Of a DNA stretch of 59,576 nt, positions 8,204 to 18,456 are shown piece by piece (the stretch's first letter is position 1; each line of letters begins with the position of its first letter). Position numbers and translations under genes: made by a program. The notes beneath the pieces were generated by a model, which was not told the origin of the DNA, ran no database searches, and worked only from the letters and a program-made list of their open reading frames with translations. The DNA comes from Acetobacteraceae bacterium. GTDB lineage: Bacteria; Pseudomonadota; Alphaproteobacteria; Acetobacterales; Acetobacteraceae. The stretch covers positions 1 to 59,576 of the forward strand of contig PLSD01000019.1 in assembly GCA_003164135.1 (NCBI GenBank), in the 5' to 3' direction.

Positions 8204-9154
8204 ATGCCGCGCGGCGATCTGTTCCCGGAAATCGGGCCTTACCAGACCGGCTATCTGCCGCTCTCCGACGGGCATGTGATGTACTGGGAGCAGGTGGGCA
8301 ATCCACGTGGCAAGCCGGTGCTATTCCTGCACGGCGGCCCAGGTGCGGGTGCTGGCACGGTTCATCGGCGGTTTTTTGACCCCAGCGTGTGGCGGGTGAT
8401 TATTTTTGACCAGCGCGGGGCGGGGCGATCGACGCCTCTCGGCAGCCTGGTGGCGAACACGACGCCGCATCTGGTGGAAGACATCGAGGTGTTGCGTAAT
8501 TTTTTGGGGGTGGAGCGCTGGCTGCTGTTTGGCGGCTCCTGGGGCTCGACGCTGGCGCTGGCCTATGCTCAGGCGCACCCCGAGGCTGTTATCGGCGCGG
8601 TGCTGCGCGGGATTTTTCTTGGCCGGGCTGCGGAAGTGGAGTGGTTTCTCCACGGCATGGCGCGCGTGTTTCCCGAGGCGCATGCGGCGTTTGCGCAGTT
8701 TCTGCCGGAGGGCGAACGCGGGGATTTGCTGGCCAGTTATTTGCGGCGGCTGACGGACCCTGACCCGATGATCCATGGGCCGGCGGCGCGGAGCTGGAGC
8801 ATTTACGAAGGCTCGTGCTCGACTTTATTGCCCAGTTTTGAAGCTGTGTCGGCGTTTGCGCAGGACCGCTCAGCGCTAGGGCTGGCGCGGATCGAGGCGC
8901 ATTATTTTGTGAATAACCTGTTCCTGCCTGAAGTAGGATTGCTCGGCCATATGGACGCGTTGCGGGATATTCCGGGTGAGATTGTGCAGGGACGCTATGA
9001 TATGATCTGCCCGGCGCAGTCGGCTTTTGAACTGACGGCGGCATGGCCCAGCGCACGGCTGACCATAGTGCCGGATGCCGGACACTCGGCCCTGGAACCT
9101 GGGGTGCGGACCGCGTTGATTGCAGCGTTGGAGCGGTGCCGGACGTTGGCGTAA
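8204..9154 (+). CDS. pip: Proline iminopeptidase
   Basis: Alpha/beta-hydrolase of the S33 family, 316 aa, removing N-terminal proline from peptides in the cytoplasm. Diagnostic motifs are FLHGGPGAGAG (oxyanion HGGPG), FDQRGAGRSTP, FGGSWGSTLALAYA with nucleophile Ser112, a late Asp in QGRYDMICP and His in DAGHSALEPG. The start follows the aminotransferase by 6 nt, so it may be co-transcribed by proximity rather than function. It converges on lolD with only 2 nt between stop codons. Confidence 0.92.
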   Translation: MPRGDLFPEIGPYQTGYLPLSDGHVMYWEQVGNPRGKPVLFLHGGPGAGAGTVHRRFFDPSVWRVIIFDQRGAGRSTPLGSLVANTTPHLVEDIEVLRNFLGVERWLLFGGSWGSTLALAYAQAHPEAVIGAVLRGIFLGRAAEVEWFLHGMARVFPEAHAAFAQFLPEGERGDLLASYLRRLTDPDPMIHGPAARSWSIYEGSCSTLLPSFEAVSAFAQDRSALGLARIEAHYFVNNLFLPEVGLLGHMDALRDIPGEIVQGRYDMICPAQSAFELTAAWPSARLTIVPDAGHSALEPGVRTALIAALERCRTLA

Positions 9155-9156
9155 AC

Positions 9157-9831
9157 TTAAACCAGTTTCCCGTCGAGCAGGGTTAACTGGCGGTCCATGC
9201 GTTTGGCCAGATCCGGGTTGTGGGTCGCGATAAGTGCCGCGACATTTTCCGAGCGGACGATGTGCAGCAGTTCCTCGAAGACAATGTTCGCGGTGTGGAC
9301 ATCGAGGTTGCCGGTCGGCTCGTCAGCCAGCAGTAGTGAGGGATTGTTGGCAAGCGCGCGGGCGATGGCAACGCGCTGTTGCTCGCCGCCGGAGAGTTTG
9401 CCGGGCAGGTGTTGGGCACGCGCCGCAAGACCGAACTTTGTCAGCAATTCCATGGAACGGATATTGGCTTGTACCTGGGTTTTGCCCGCGATCATCTGCG
9501 GCAGGGAAATATTTTCCAGCGCGGTGAATTCCGCCAGCAGATGATGGAACTGGTAGACGATACCGATGGTGCGCAGGCGGATTTCCGTGCGGGCATTGTC
9601 GGGCAGTTTGCCGGCATCGTTGCCATTGATGATGACAGCGCCGCCGTCTGGCTTTTCCAATAAGCCTGCGAGGTGCAGCAAGGTTGACTTGCCGGAACCT
9701 GACGGTGCGACCAGGGCGACGATTTCCCCGCGCTGAAGGAATAACTCCGCGCCGTCGAGAACGGTGAGGGATTCGGCACCTGTTTTGTAGGTGCGGTTGA
9801 TGGCATGGAGGTGGAGAAGAAATTCACTCAC
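9157..9831 (-). CDS. lolD: Lipoprotein-releasing system ATP-binding protein LolD
   Basis: ABC-transporter ATPase of 224 aa that powers extraction of outer-membrane lipoproteins from the inner membrane. Walker A is APSGSGKST, the Q-loop region IVYQFHHLL, the signature [15 protein letters not shown], Walker [13 protein letters not shown] and the H-switch ATHNPDLA. I start it at the GTG at 9831, which overlaps the lolC stop by 8 nt; in-frame codons above that lie inside lolC. It forms a coupled unit with lolC. Confidence 0.93.
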   Translation of the reverse strand: MSEFLLHLHAINRTYKTGAESLTVLDGAELFLQRGEIVALVAPSGSGKSTLLHLAGLLEKPDGGAVIINGNDAGKLPDNARTEIRLRTIGIVYQFHHLLAEFTALENISLPQMIAGKTQVQANIRSMELLTKFGLAARAQHLPGKLSGGEQQRVAIARALANNPSLLLADEPTGNLDVHTANIVFEELLHIVRSENVAALIATHNPDLAKRMDRQLTLLDGKLV

Positions 9832-11074
9832 TGCGCAGGGCCTCGATCGGGTCGATGCGGGCCGCACGCCAGCTAGGGTAGATGGTGGCGAGAATCGAGA
9901 GCGCAAAGGACATCAACAGGACTTCCGTGACCTGGTGCCAGTCCAGCTTCGCGGGCAGGGATTCCAGGTAGTAGACGGTGGGATCGAAGAGCGGGGTGCC
10001 GGTGATTTTGGAAACAAATTCCTTGATTTGCTCGATGTAGGCGCAGAAGATCACGCCGATGCCAAAGCCGATGAGCGTGCCAAGTATGCCCACCGAAGCG
10101 CCGCACATGAGGAAGATGCGGAGAATGGCGCCGGAGGTGGCGCCCATGGTGCGCAGGATCGCGATGTCACGTGCTTTATCCTTCACCATCATGATGAGGG
10201 AAGAGATGACATTGAAGGCAGCGACAATGATAATGAGAGTTAAGATGAGAAACATGACATTGCCTTCCACCGTAACGGCGGCAAGGAAGGAGTCGTTGTT
10301 CTGGCGCCAGTCTTGAATGTTCAACGGGGTGTTGGGCAGCGCGTTGACGATCGACTGTTTCACCGCGTCATCGTGGTCGGGGTCGGCAACAAAAACCTGA
10401 ATTTGCGTGGCGGCGTTGGGCTGCTGGAACAAAGTTTGCGCGGCCGCCAGCGGCATGAAGACAAAACTGGAGTCGTATTGCTGCATGCCTGTCTGGAAGA
10501 TGGCAACGACACGGAAGCTCTGGATGCTGGGAATGGTGCCGATGATGGTAGCTTTGCCCTGTGGCATGATGAGAGTGATGCTCTGGCCGACGGTGATGCC
10601 GAACTGGCTGGCGAGACCGCCGCCAATGGCGATGACACCGTCTCCGGTTAGGTCTGATAGTTTGCCCGCAATGATGTGGTTGGCGACCGTGGGAAGGGCC
10701 GCTAGGCCATCCGGGGTTATGCCGCGCGCGATGCCGCCGGCGGTGCCGCCTTGCGGGCCGGAGAACAGAACCTCACCCTGCACGACGGGGAAGGCCGCGG
10801 TGACCCCGGGGATGGCGCGGATCTTCGCCGACATATCGTCGTAGCCCGTGAGCGGCGCGCCGGCGCTGTAGACGCCGATGTCGCCATTCAGGCCAAGAAT
10901 TTGGGAAAGCAGTTCCTGGCGAAAGCCATTCATTACGCTCATTACGATAATGAGCGTGGCAACGCCGAGGGCAATGCCGACGAGCGAAAACATGGCGATG
11001 ACGGAGACGAACCGTTCACCCCGGCGCGCGCGCAGGTAGCGGGCTGCGACTTTTCGCTCGAAGGCGTTGAACAT
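9824..11074 (-). CDS. lolC: Lipoprotein-releasing ABC transporter permease (LolC/LolE family)
   Basis: Integral membrane subunit of 416 aa. One N-terminal transmembrane helix (about residues 25-50, after [18 protein letters not shown]) precedes a large periplasmic domain (about 50-270) and three C-terminal helices, with [19 protein letters not shown] in the cytoplasmic coupling region and a close of [15 protein letters not shown]. These are hallmarks of the MacB/LolC fold. Only one permease gene is present, so the transporter may be a homodimeric type. It overlaps proS by TGATG upstream and lolD downstream. Confidence 0.93.
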   Translation of the reverse strand: MFNAFERKVAARYLRARRGERFVSVIAMFSLVGIALGVATLIIVMSVMNGFRQELLSQILGLNGDIGVYSAGAPLTGYDDMSAKIRAIPGVTAAFPVVQGEVLFSGPQGGTAGGIARGITPDGLAALPTVANHIIAGKLSDLTGDGVIAIGGGLASQFGITVGQSITLIMPQGKATIIGTIPSIQSFRVVAIFQTGMQQYDSSFVFMPLAAAQTLFQQPNAATQIQVFVADPDHDDAVKQSIVNALPNTPLNIQDWRQNNDSFLAAVTVEGNVMFLILTLIIIVAAFNVISSLIMMVKDKARDIAILRTMGATSGAILRIFLMCGASVGILGTLIGFGIGVIFCAYIEQIKEFVSKITGTPLFDPTVYYLESLPAKLDWHQVTEVLLMSFALSILATIYPSWRAARIDPIEALRSE

Positions 11075-12366
11075 CAGGCCAGGACTTTTGCTAAGGCGTC
11101 GGCAACGGACAGTTCGAAGCGCTCACCCGTGGCGCGGCGCTTTAGTTCCACCACGCCGTTGGCGGCACCGCGCGGGCCGACGATGATCTGCCAGGGGTGC
11201 CCCATAAGGTCAGCGTCCGCGAATTTGGCGCCTGCGCGTTCCTCGCGGTCGTCGTATAGGCAATCCGCGCCGAGTTTTTCGTGGAGATCGTTGCAGATTT
11301 GGTCGGTGACGGCGTCGCCCTGGCGCAGGTTGAGGATGGCCGCGCGGAAGGGGGCGATAGCGTCTGGCCAGATGATGCCGGCTTCGTCGTGCCGGGCCTC
11401 GATAATGGCGCCGACCAGGCGCGAAACGCCGATACCGTAACTGCCCATTTCCGGGAAGATTTTGCTGCCGTCGGGGCCGGTGACGGCGAAGTTCATGGAC
11501 TCGGAGTATTTTTTACCGAAGTAGAAAATCTGGCCGACTTCGATGCCCCTGCCCTCCCGCTTGCGTTCGTCGGGGATTTTGGCCCAGGCGTCGAGATCGT
11601 GTTTTTCGTCCGTGGCCGCGTACATGGTGGTCATCTGTTCGTAAAAGGCTTCGACGTCGGTGGCGGTCAGCGAGTCGCCGGCTTCGAAGGCGGCGTCGTA
11701 GAACACGCCGCTCTCGCCCGTGGGGGCGAGGACGTGGAATTCATGGCTGAGATCGCCGCCGATCTGGCCGGTGTCGGCACGCATGGGGATGGCGGTGATG
11801 CCAATTCGCTGGAAGGTGCGCATGTAGGCGAGCATCATTTTTTTGTAGGCGATGAGGGCGCCTTCATAATCGAGGTCGAAGCTGTAGGCGTCTTTCATGA
11901 GAAATTCACGGCCGCGCAGCACGCCAAAGCGGGGGCGGACCTCGTCGCGGAATTTCCACTGGATGTGGTAGAGATTCCGCGGCAGATCCCGGTAGCTTTT
12001 GGTGGTGTCGCGCATGATCGCGGTGATCATTTCCTCGTTGGTCGGGCCGTAGAGGAGTTCGCGGTCGTGGCGATCGGTGATGCGCAGCATCTCCTTGCCG
12101 TAGGCGTCGTAGCGCCCGCTCTCGCGCCATAAATCCGCGCTCTGGATCGTCGGCATCAGGACTTCCTGGGCGCCGGCGGCGTCCTGCTCCTCGCGCACGA
12201 TCTGGGAAATTTTATTGAGCACCCGCAGGCCTGCTGGCAGCCAGGCGTAGATGCCTGACGCCATCTGGCGGACAAGGCCGGCGCGCAGCATTAGCCGGTG
12301 CGAGGCGATCTGCGCTTCGGCTGGGGTTTCTTTCAATGTGGGGATCAGGCTTTGGGAGAGACGCAT
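11074..12366 (-). CDS. proS: Prolyl-tRNA synthetase, short form
   Basis: Class II aminoacyl-tRNA synthetase of 430 aa charging tRNA-Pro. Motif 1 region [20 protein letters not shown], motif 2 [20 protein letters not shown] and motif 3 [14 protein letters not shown] are all intact, and the C-terminal anticodon-binding domain carries [17 protein letters not shown]. The roughly 180-aa editing insertion of long bacterial ProS is missing, as is usual in alphaproteobacteria, so misacylated Ala-tRNA-Pro would need a trans-acting hydrolase elsewhere. It overlaps lolC by TGATG. Confidence 0.95.
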   Translation of the reverse strand: MRLSQSLIPTLKETPAEAQIASHRLMLRAGLVRQMASGIYAWLPAGLRVLNKISQIVREEQDAAGAQEVLMPTIQSADLWRESGRYDAYGKEMLRITDRHDRELLYGPTNEEMITAIMRDTTKSYRDLPRNLYHIQWKFRDEVRPRFGVLRGREFLMKDAYSFDLDYEGALIAYKKMMLAYMRTFQRIGITAIPMRADTGQIGGDLSHEFHVLAPTGESGVFYDAAFEAGDSLTATDVEAFYEQMTTMYAATDEKHDLDAWAKIPDERKREGRGIEVGQIFYFGKKYSESMNFAVTGPDGSKIFPEMGSYGIGVSRLVGAIIEARHDEAGIIWPDAIAPFRAAILNLRQGDAVTDQICNDLHEKLGADCLYDDREERAGAKFADADLMGHPWQIIVGPRGAANGVVELKRRATGERFELSVADALAKVLA

Positions 12367-12378
12367 GAAGAACCTTTG

Positions 12379-13533
12379 TTATGACAGCTGCTGTTTAGAG
12401 CGGATCGGCGTTTTAGGCGAGGCGGGGCGCTCCAGCCAGCGGTCAGCCGCACGGCGGCAGGGAACCTCGACGGTAACGTGCAGGATGACCGCGACGAAAA
12501 AGGTAACCGTGAGCATGCCTGTGGCAAAGACCAAGCTGTGGCTCGCCGGTGTCCAGCCCTCGCGCCGGAAGATTTGTGAAAGCAGCAACTCCGCCAGGGC
12601 AAAGCTCATATAAAACGCGTAGGAGAGCAGCCCGAGCCAACGCAACACCCTGATATTGCCGATCAACGTGGGCCGCTCGGCATCCGCATGCGCGGTCAGG
12701 CTAAAGAGAAGAAGCCAAAGGCCGGCTACGGTGAGTACGTCAAAGCCAGCCGAGGCAAATATAAATAAGACCCCGACCGCGAGTGCCGCAAAATAACGTG
12801 TTGGTAGCATATCTGCGTATCTTGGAACTGCCTTGGCGGTGCCAAGACCAATCAGAAATTCAGGAAAAAAACGTAGCAACCCCCCGCCAAAGGCCAGATT
12901 CAAGTTGTGCTGATGCGCGACGGTAATGCCCCCCAAGACAGCCATACAACAGACAACAATCGAAGCTGACGCAACAGGCTCAAGAAAGCTTATAATGTAC
13001 CATGTAATAGGAAAAAGCAGGTAGCCAGCCCATTCCGCGCTGACTGACCAGGATGGATAATTCCAGGCACCGTGACTGGAAAAACCCCAGCCTTGAACAA
13101 GCGCAAGATTTTCCAGAAGTGCCGGAATGCTGAACCGTGACGGATCGCGCGGGATGACGTCGGCTGCGAGGCCTGCCCCAAAGACGGCAGCGAAGAGAAT
13201 GATGGTCACAAAATGGAGCGGATAGATCCGTGCCAGACGCTTGCCCCAGAACTTCCACACGCGAGGGTGAAACGGTTGAGGCGTACCAAAGAATTCGGAA
13301 TCAAGCTTGGGATGCATGCCCCTACGGCTCAGCTCCGGGTGTACCCGCGCTAAAATCAGCCCTGACAGAATGAAAAAGCCGTCCACACCAAGGTAACCGT
13401 GCCGGACTATTTCCGCACACGGACCGAGCCAGGCCGAAAAATTTAGATAAAGATCAACGTGATACGTAAAAACCCAGGCCGCCAGGAAAGCGCGGCATAC
13501 AGTTAGATCGGGGATCTCCTGCCTGACATTCAT
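12379..13533 (-). CDS. Membrane acyltransferase (acyltransferase-3/OafA type)
   Basis: Ten-helix membrane protein of 384 aa that probably O-acetylates a surface glycan. N-terminal LTVCRAFLAAWVFTYHVDLY carries the conserved His, followed by GYLGVDGFFILSGLILARVH, the family signature. SWSVSAEWAGYLLFP and FPEFLIGLGTAKA are also typical. By eye its coding sequence is less GC-rich than its neighbours, which with its isolation between rnj and proS suggests possible acquisition by transfer. The ATG has GTGAGG upstream. It ends 12 nt before proS. Confidence 0.88.
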   Translation of the reverse strand: MNVRQEIPDLTVCRAFLAAWVFTYHVDLYLNFSAWLGPCAEIVRHGYLGVDGFFILSGLILARVHPELSRRGMHPKLDSEFFGTPQPFHPRVWKFWGKRLARIYPLHFVTIILFAAVFGAGLAADVIPRDPSRFSIPALLENLALVQGWGFSSHGAWNYPSWSVSAEWAGYLLFPITWYIISFLEPVASASIVVCCMAVLGGITVAHQHNLNLAFGGGLLRFFPEFLIGLGTAKAVPRYADMLPTRYFAALAVGVLFIFASAGFDVLTVAGLWLLLFSLTAHADAERPTLIGNIRVLRWLGLLSYAFYMSFALAELLLSQIFRREGWTPASHSLVFATGMLTVTFFVAVILHVTVEVPCRRAADRWLERPASPKTPIRSKQQLS

Positions 13534-13565
13534 TGCAGCCTCACTTCCTAAACATACGGAAAGAA

Positions 13566-13591
13566 GCCCGCCAGCCCTTTGGGCGGCGGGC
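13566..13591 (-). terminator. Hairpin terminator below the nuo-rnj operon
   Basis: An 11-bp stem (GCCCGCC plus GCCC, one bulged A) closes on a TTT loop and, read on the minus strand, is followed by TTCTTTCC. It lies about 200 nt past the rnj stop and 33 nt before the acyltransferase start, so it probably insulates the two. The stretch 13592-13794 is AT-rich and has no gene I can defend; a 62-codon frame there (13541-13729) runs through this hairpin. Confidence 0.65.
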
Positions 13592-13794
13592 CAAGTTCAG
13601 GGAGGAAACACCAGTCACACAGCAGGATGAAGAACCAAAACTACATCCTGTAGTTATAGTGCATCGCACAACAGCATAAGTCCAGCAGAAAACGCTCCTC
13701 ATTCGCGTATTTTTTGAGCTTACAGACATAAATTGCCTCTAATTTGATCGATACTGTTCTTTGTTGTGATAGTTTGGTTGTTTTTTGTGCGATT

Positions 13795-15480
13795 TTAGAT
13801 TCTCAGTAAGTGCGCCTCAACCAGTGGCCGTTTGCCGAAGCGTTTGCCAATAATCTTGCGCAGGCCTGTACGTGCTGCCTCCAAGAAAGCGGTTTCCTGG
13901 CGGCGTACCGCTGCGGGTAGATCCGAGAGAAGCTCAAAAAACTCCACCTCGGCTTCGAGCCTCAGTTTTCCATCTGCTTCATCAAGTAAGCCGGGGGCTG
14001 AGATTTTTGCTGTACCAACGAGTTTGCCGCTGGCATCGGCGGCAAAACTACCGATAACGACGCCGTTGAACAGCATCCGCCGGCGGGCCGAAAGGACGCC
14101 ACCTTTAAGCGGCACGATGCGTTCACCGTCCACGACCAGGCGGCCGGTGGGGACGGAGTCGACGATGGCTGGCGTCCCAGGCCCGAACTGCAACACGTCG
14201 CCATTTTCCAGCAGGAGAGGAATTAGCCCCTCCTCCTCAGCCAGAGCAGCCTGGGCGGAGAGATGGCGCCATTCCCCATGGGTGGGGACAACGTATTGCG
14301 GCCGGACGAGCTTATAGAGCCTACGGATTTCGTCGCGCTTAGGGTGGCCTGAAACATGGGTGAATTCGTCTTGATCGGTAATGACATCCACGCCGCGGCG
14401 GACCAATGCATCCTGCACGGCGGTGATGGCGCGTTCGTTGCCGGGGATCATCCGCGACGAGAAGATCACGGTATCGCCCTCTCCCAGCATCGCATGGCGA
14501 TGTGTATCAGCCGCGATGCGGGCCAAAGCGGAGCGGGGCTCACCCTGGCTGCCGGTGACCAGCAGCAGCAGGTTGTCGTCTGGGATGGAGCCGATTTCCT
14601 CTTCCGGGATGAAGTCCGGGACATCCTGCAAGTAGCCTGCTTCCTGCGCGGCGGCGACGTAATTGCCAAGACTGCGGCCAACCAGGGCGATATGCCGCCC
14701 GGCGGCTTGGCCGGCGGCGATAACACTGGCAACGCGCGCGACGTTGCTGGCAAAGCAGGTGATTGCGATACGGCCGGGAATATCCGCGATAAGGCCTTTG
14801 AGGCTGCGTTTGACCTCCGACTCGGAACGAGAATGCCCTTCCACCATGGCATTCGTGGAATCCGAGACAATGGCTAGTACGCCGGCATCGCCCAAGGCTT
14901 TGAGGCCGGCTTCGTCGGATAAATCGCCAATGACGGGATCGGGATCGAACTTCCAGTCGCCAGTATGCAGAACGGTACCGTAACTGGTGGTGATGGCGAG
15001 AGACTGCGATTCGGCCGTGGAATGGGTCATTGGGAAGTAGCGGAGACTGAACGGTGCAAGTTCGAACGACGCGCCGGGTTTGAGGATTTTGAGTTTGACC
15101 TCACGCCCTAGCCCTGCCTCCGCCAATTTGCGGCGGATGATCGCGGCGGCAAAAGGAGTTGCATAGATAGGGCAGCGCAGTTGTGGCCACAGCCGCGCCA
15201 CGCCGCCGATATGGTCCTCATGCGCATGGGTGATGACGAGGCCGAGCAAAGCGTCGCGCTGGCCGGCGATGAAAGCCGGGTCCGGCAGGAGAATTTCCGC
15301 CTCCGGTGTTTCCGGCCCTGAGAACCCCATGCCGCAATCGACCGCAAGCCAGGCGCCGTCGCAACCATAGAGGTTGAAATTCATGCCAATTTCACCGGTG
15401 CCGCCAAGTGGCACGAAAATGAACCCGCCCTGGGCATCGCCCCGGACCGGCGCCGGGGATTTGCCGGTGGATTTTTTCAT
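13795..15480 (-). CDS. rnj: Ribonuclease J
   Basis: Metallo-beta-lactamase/beta-CASP ribonuclease of 561 aa for rRNA maturation and mRNA turnover. GLVITHAHEDHIGG holds the zinc-binding HxHxDH motif. VLHTGDWKFDPDP, VSDSTNAMVEGHS, IFSSRMIPGNE and HVSGHPKRDEI complete the metal and CASP motifs, and a C-terminal dimerisation domain follows. ATG at 15480 is preceded by AGGAG at 11 nt; a GTG at 15489 is an alternative. It is the last gene of the nuoN-birA-coaX-rnj tail, 30 nt after coaX. Confidence 0.93.
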   Translation of the reverse strand: MKKSTGKSPAPVRGDAQGGFIFVPLGGTGEIGMNFNLYGCDGAWLAVDCGMGFSGPETPEAEILLPDPAFIAGQRDALLGLVITHAHEDHIGGVARLWPQLRCPIYATPFAAAIIRRKLAEAGLGREVKLKILKPGASFELAPFSLRYFPMTHSTAESQSLAITTSYGTVLHTGDWKFDPDPVIGDLSDEAGLKALGDAGVLAIVSDSTNAMVEGHSRSESEVKRSLKGLIADIPGRIAITCFASNVARVASVIAAGQAAGRHIALVGRSLGNYVAAAQEAGYLQDVPDFIPEEEIGSIPDDNLLLLVTGSQGEPRSALARIAADTHRHAMLGEGDTVIFSSRMIPGNERAITAVQDALVRRGVDVITDQDEFTHVSGHPKRDEIRRLYKLVRPQYVVPTHGEWRHLSAQAALAEEEGLIPLLLENGDVLQFGPGTPAIVDSVPTGRLVVDGERIVPLKGGVLSARRRMLFNGVVIGSFAADASGKLVGTAKISAPGLLDEADGKLRLEAEVEFFELLSDLPAAVRRQETAFLEAARTGLRKIIGKRFGKRPLVEAHLLRI

Positions 15481-15510
15481 AAGATACACAACTCCTGGGT
15501 AGATTTTAGA

Positions 15511-16320
15511 TTATTCGGTCTCGATAAACCGTGCACGGTCGCGCGGCAAAGGTGGCGGGTGATTGCGCAGTGAAAGCAGGCGCAGGCCATCCAGCGTGAG
15601 GTCGGAGTCCACGGCCGTAAATTTGGTGGTACCTTCGGCAAACAAGGGTGCCAGACCGCCGGTGGCGATGGCCTTCAGGGGGGCGCCATACTCACCTTCA
15701 ATGCGATTGAGCAGACCTTCGATCAGCCCGATATAGCCCCAATAGGTACCCGAGCGCATGGCAGGGATGGTGGAGCGGCCGATGACCGTTTGCGGGCGGC
15801 CGATGCCGATGCGTGGTAACCGGGCGGCTGCCTGATGCAGCGCCTCGATGGACAGGTTGATACCCGGCGAGATAGCGCCGCCGAGATAGGCGCCGTCGGC
15901 ATCCACGACGTCGAACGTTGTGGCAGTACCAAAATCGACCACCACCAGGGGGCCGCGATAATGGTTATGGGCGGCAAGCGCATTCAGCAACCGGTCGGCG
16001 CCGACCTCATCGGGGTTGTCGATCTTGATCTCAAAGCCCCAGTCGAGCCTGGCATTGGCGACCAGGGGTTCCACGTCGAACCATTCGCGACAGAGCCGGC
16101 GCAGATCGTAAAGGGCGGCGGGGACCACTGTGCCGATGACGGCGCGCGTGATTTCGCGAGGAGTGATTCCGGCGCGGGTGAGCAGGGCTGCCAGCCAGAC
16201 GCCGTATTCATCGGACGTGCGTTGTGCCGAGGTCGCAAGGCGCCAAGTGCCACGCCATTCCGTGCCGTTATGCACCGCGAACACAATGTTGGTGTTGCCG
16301 GTATCGATCACCAGAAGCAT
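15511..16320 (-). CDS. coaX: Type III pantothenate kinase
   Basis: First enzyme of coenzyme A synthesis, phosphorylating pantothenate; 269 aa of the ASKHA fold. The start [19 protein letters not shown] at 16320 gives the conserved phosphate-1 Asp. [14 protein letters not shown] and [20 protein letters not shown] are the other family signatures, followed by [10 protein letters not shown]. The frame is open upstream to 16590 inside birA, which I exclude. It sits 10 nt after birA. Confidence 0.95.
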   Translation of the reverse strand: MLLVIDTGNTNIVFAVHNGTEWRGTWRLATSAQRTSDEYGVWLAALLTRAGITPREITRAVIGTVVPAALYDLRRLCREWFDVEPLVANARLDWGFEIKIDNPDEVGADRLLNALAAHNHYRGPLVVVDFGTATTFDVVDADGAYLGGAISPGINLSIEALHQAAARLPRIGIGRPQTVIGRSTIPAMRSGTYWGYIGLIEGLLNRIEGEYGAPLKAIATGGLAPLFAEGTTKFTAVDSDLTLDGLRLLSLRNHPPPLPRDRARFIETE

Positions 16321-16330
16321 TTTATCCCCC

Positions 16331-17044
16331 TCACGCCAGGCCCAGCATGACGTCGCCCGTGCTGATCCGTTCGATACGATTTTTGCTGTGCAACAGCAAT
16401 TCGCCGGAAGGCGAGAGACCGGCGAAGGTGCCGGTTTGAACGCCATGGGTGGATTTGACTTCCAGCGGGGTGCCGATGGGGTGCGCTCGGGCCAGCCAGG
16501 CATCGCGAATGGAGGCGACACCTGCACCATGCCAACGAGAAAAGCCTGCCAGAATGGCATTTGCGGCATCGGGCGCGGTAATTGTGACACCGTGGGCCGC
16601 TAGCGAGGTCGTTATACGACCGGGGATTTCGGGCGCGGAGCCCAGGTTGATGCCGATGCCGATGACCAGCCAGTCGAGGTTTTCGCCATTCGGCGTGGCG
16701 TCGATAAGAACTCCCGCCAGCTTGGCGCCGCCCAGGAGCACGTCGTTTGGCCATTTCAGCATGGTGGGGGGCGCAAAAAACTGCTCCAGCGCTTCCGCCA
16801 CCACGACACCCGCCAACAGCGAATAAAAGCCTGCCTGGGCCGATGGTAGTGCCGGACGCAGCAGAAGCGAAAGATTGAGGTTACCCTCTGGCGCTTGCCA
16901 ACTGCGGCCACGGCTACCGCGTCCGGCAATTTGCTTATGCGCAAGTACAGCAAGGCCCTCCGCCTCGCCCGCTTTGGCGCGCGCGGTGCAAAGGTCGGAG
17001 GTTGAGCCTAGCTCGTCGTAGGTCTCAAGCCGCCAGGAGATCAA
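16331..17044 (-). CDS. birA: Biotin-[acetyl-CoA-carboxylase] ligase without DNA-binding domain
   Basis: Attaches biotin to the carboxylase carrier protein. The 237-aa protein begins directly in the catalytic domain ([14 protein letters not shown]), then [20 protein letters not shown] (biotinyl-AMP loop) and [20 protein letters not shown], ending with a small SH3-like domain. There is no N-terminal winged helix, so it cannot act as the bio operon repressor. The apparent start is TTG at 17044, overlapping the nuoN stop by 3 nt, which implies translational coupling. Its position after nuoN is a familiar alphaproteobacterial arrangement. Confidence 0.92.
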   Translation of the reverse strand: MISWRLETYDELGSTSDLCTARAKAGEAEGLAVLAHKQIAGRGSRGRSWQAPEGNLNLSLLLRPALPSAQAGFYSLLAGVVVAEALEQFFAPPTMLKWPNDVLLGGAKLAGVLIDATPNGENLDWLVIGIGINLGSAPEIPGRITTSLAAHGVTITAPDAANAILAGFSRWHGAGVASIRDAWLARAHPIGTPLEVKSTHGVQTGTFAGLSPSGELLLHSKNRIERISTGDVMLGLA

Positions 17045-18456
17045 CCAATAAGAGCCTTCGCGGCGGCATCGGCGGCTGCAATGAGCGGGCCGGGGATGAA
17101 GACGAACAGGCAGGTCACGAGCGCGCCCACAACCATGACAAAGCGCACGCCGGTGGCGGTTTTGTCGAAACCGGGGGTACCGGCGTCAAAATACATGACC
17201 TTGATGACACGCAGGTAGTAGAAAGCGCCAATGACACTGGTGATGACGCCTACGATGGCGAGCGCATCCAGCCCGGCATTGATGGCGGCGGAAAATACAT
17301 AAAGTTTACCGAAGAAGCCGGAAAGTGGCGGGATACCAGCCATGGCCCACATGAAAATGGCGAGCGCCAGGGCAAAACCAGGTTTTTCAGTAGAGAGGCC
17401 GGCAAGATCGGCAATTGTTTCCACCGCCTGACCACCGCGGCGCATGGCAATGACGCAAGCAAACGCACCAAAGGACATCACGATATAAATGGCCAGATAA
17501 ATGAGGGTGGCTTGCACGCCTGCCAGCGTACCCGCGGCCAAGCCCATGAGTGCGTAGCCCATGTGGCCGATGGAGGAGTAAGCCAGCAGCCGTTTGATGT
17601 TTTTTTGACCAATGGCGGCGAGTGCACCCAGCGTCATGGAGAGGATGCTGAGAATTTCAATAAGCATCTGCCATTGCGCAAGCAGATGACCAAATGGCCC
17701 AAGCATGACGGAGAGCAGCAGCGCCATCGTCGCGATTTTCGGCGCGGTGCCGAACAGGGCCGTTACGGGCGTGGGTGAGCCCTCGTACACATCGGGCGTC
17801 CACATATGAAACGGGGCCGCCGAGACTTTGAACGCGAGACCAACCAGCACAAAGACGATGCCGATAACGGTGCCGTAGCCTGCACCGTTCGCGAGGATGG
17901 CCGCCAGGGAGACAAAGTTGGTCGTCCCTGCGAAACCATAGACCAGTGAGATGCCGTAGATAAGCAGACCAGAGGCGAGCGCGCCGAGGACAAAATATTT
18001 CAGGCCCGCTTCCGTCGAGCGCAGCGAATCCCTGGCTGAGGCGGCAAGGATATAGAGCGCCAACGATTGCAGTTCGAACCCAACGTAGAGGCTCATGAGG
18101 TCGGCTGCCGAGACCATCACGATCATGCCCAGAACCGCAAAGAGAACAAGAATGGGGAACTCGAACCGGGCGATGGATTCTCGCCTGTTATAGTCGAGTG
18201 AAAGTAGCAGAGCGGCGGCCGCGCCAAGATAGACCAGCACATCGGCAAAGCGGGTAAACAGGCTGGTTTTTAACAGACCACCAAAGAGCATGCCATCCGG
18301 CGCCGCGACGGAAAAACCGGCGGCCAGAGCCAGGATAAGGATGGAGCCGAAGGTCGTGACAGAGGTTTTGTCGCGCTTGGAGAACACACCAATGAGCAGC
18401 AGGGCCATGCCGCCCACGGCGAGGAGAAGACCGGGGATGAGAGGCGCGAAACTCAT
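17041..18456 (-). CDS. nuoN: NADH-quinone oxidoreductase subunit N
   Basis: Antiporter-like proton-pumping subunit of the complex I membrane arm, 471 aa with about 14 transmembrane helices. SLYVGFELQSLALYILAA, FKVSAAPFHMWTPDVYEGSP and LLAYSSIGHMGYALMGLAAG are the conserved proton-channel segments, including the Glu in TM5 and Lys residues on helices 7-8. It overlaps nuoM by 4 nt and is followed by birA. Confidence 0.96.
   Translation of the reverse strand: MSFAPLIPGLLLAVGGMALLLIGVFSKRDKTSVTTFGSILILALAAGFSVAAPDGMLFGGLLKTSLFTRFADVLVYLGAAAALLLSLDYNRRESIARFEFPILVLFAVLGMIVMVSAADLMSLYVGFELQSLALYILAASARDSLRSTEAGLKYFVLGALASGLLIYGISLVYGFAGTTNFVSLAAILANGAGYGTVIGIVFVLVGLAFKVSAAPFHMWTPDVYEGSPTPVTALFGTAPKIATMALLLSVMLGPFGHLLAQWQMLIEILSILSMTLGALAAIGQKNIKRLLAYSSIGHMGYALMGLAAGTLAGVQATLIYLAIYIVMSFGAFACVIAMRRGGQAVETIADLAGLSTEKPGFALALAIFMWAMAGIPPLSGFFGKLYVFSAAINAGLDALAIVGVITSVIGAFYYLRVIKVMYFDAGTPGFDKTATGVRFVMVVGALVTCLFVFIPGPLIAAADAAAKALIG

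Noticed and set aside
13541..13729. 62-codon minus-strand frame before the acyltransferase
   Set aside because: It has a weak ribosome-binding site, but its 3' part is an intrinsic terminator hairpin and its cysteine- and serine-rich product looks random.
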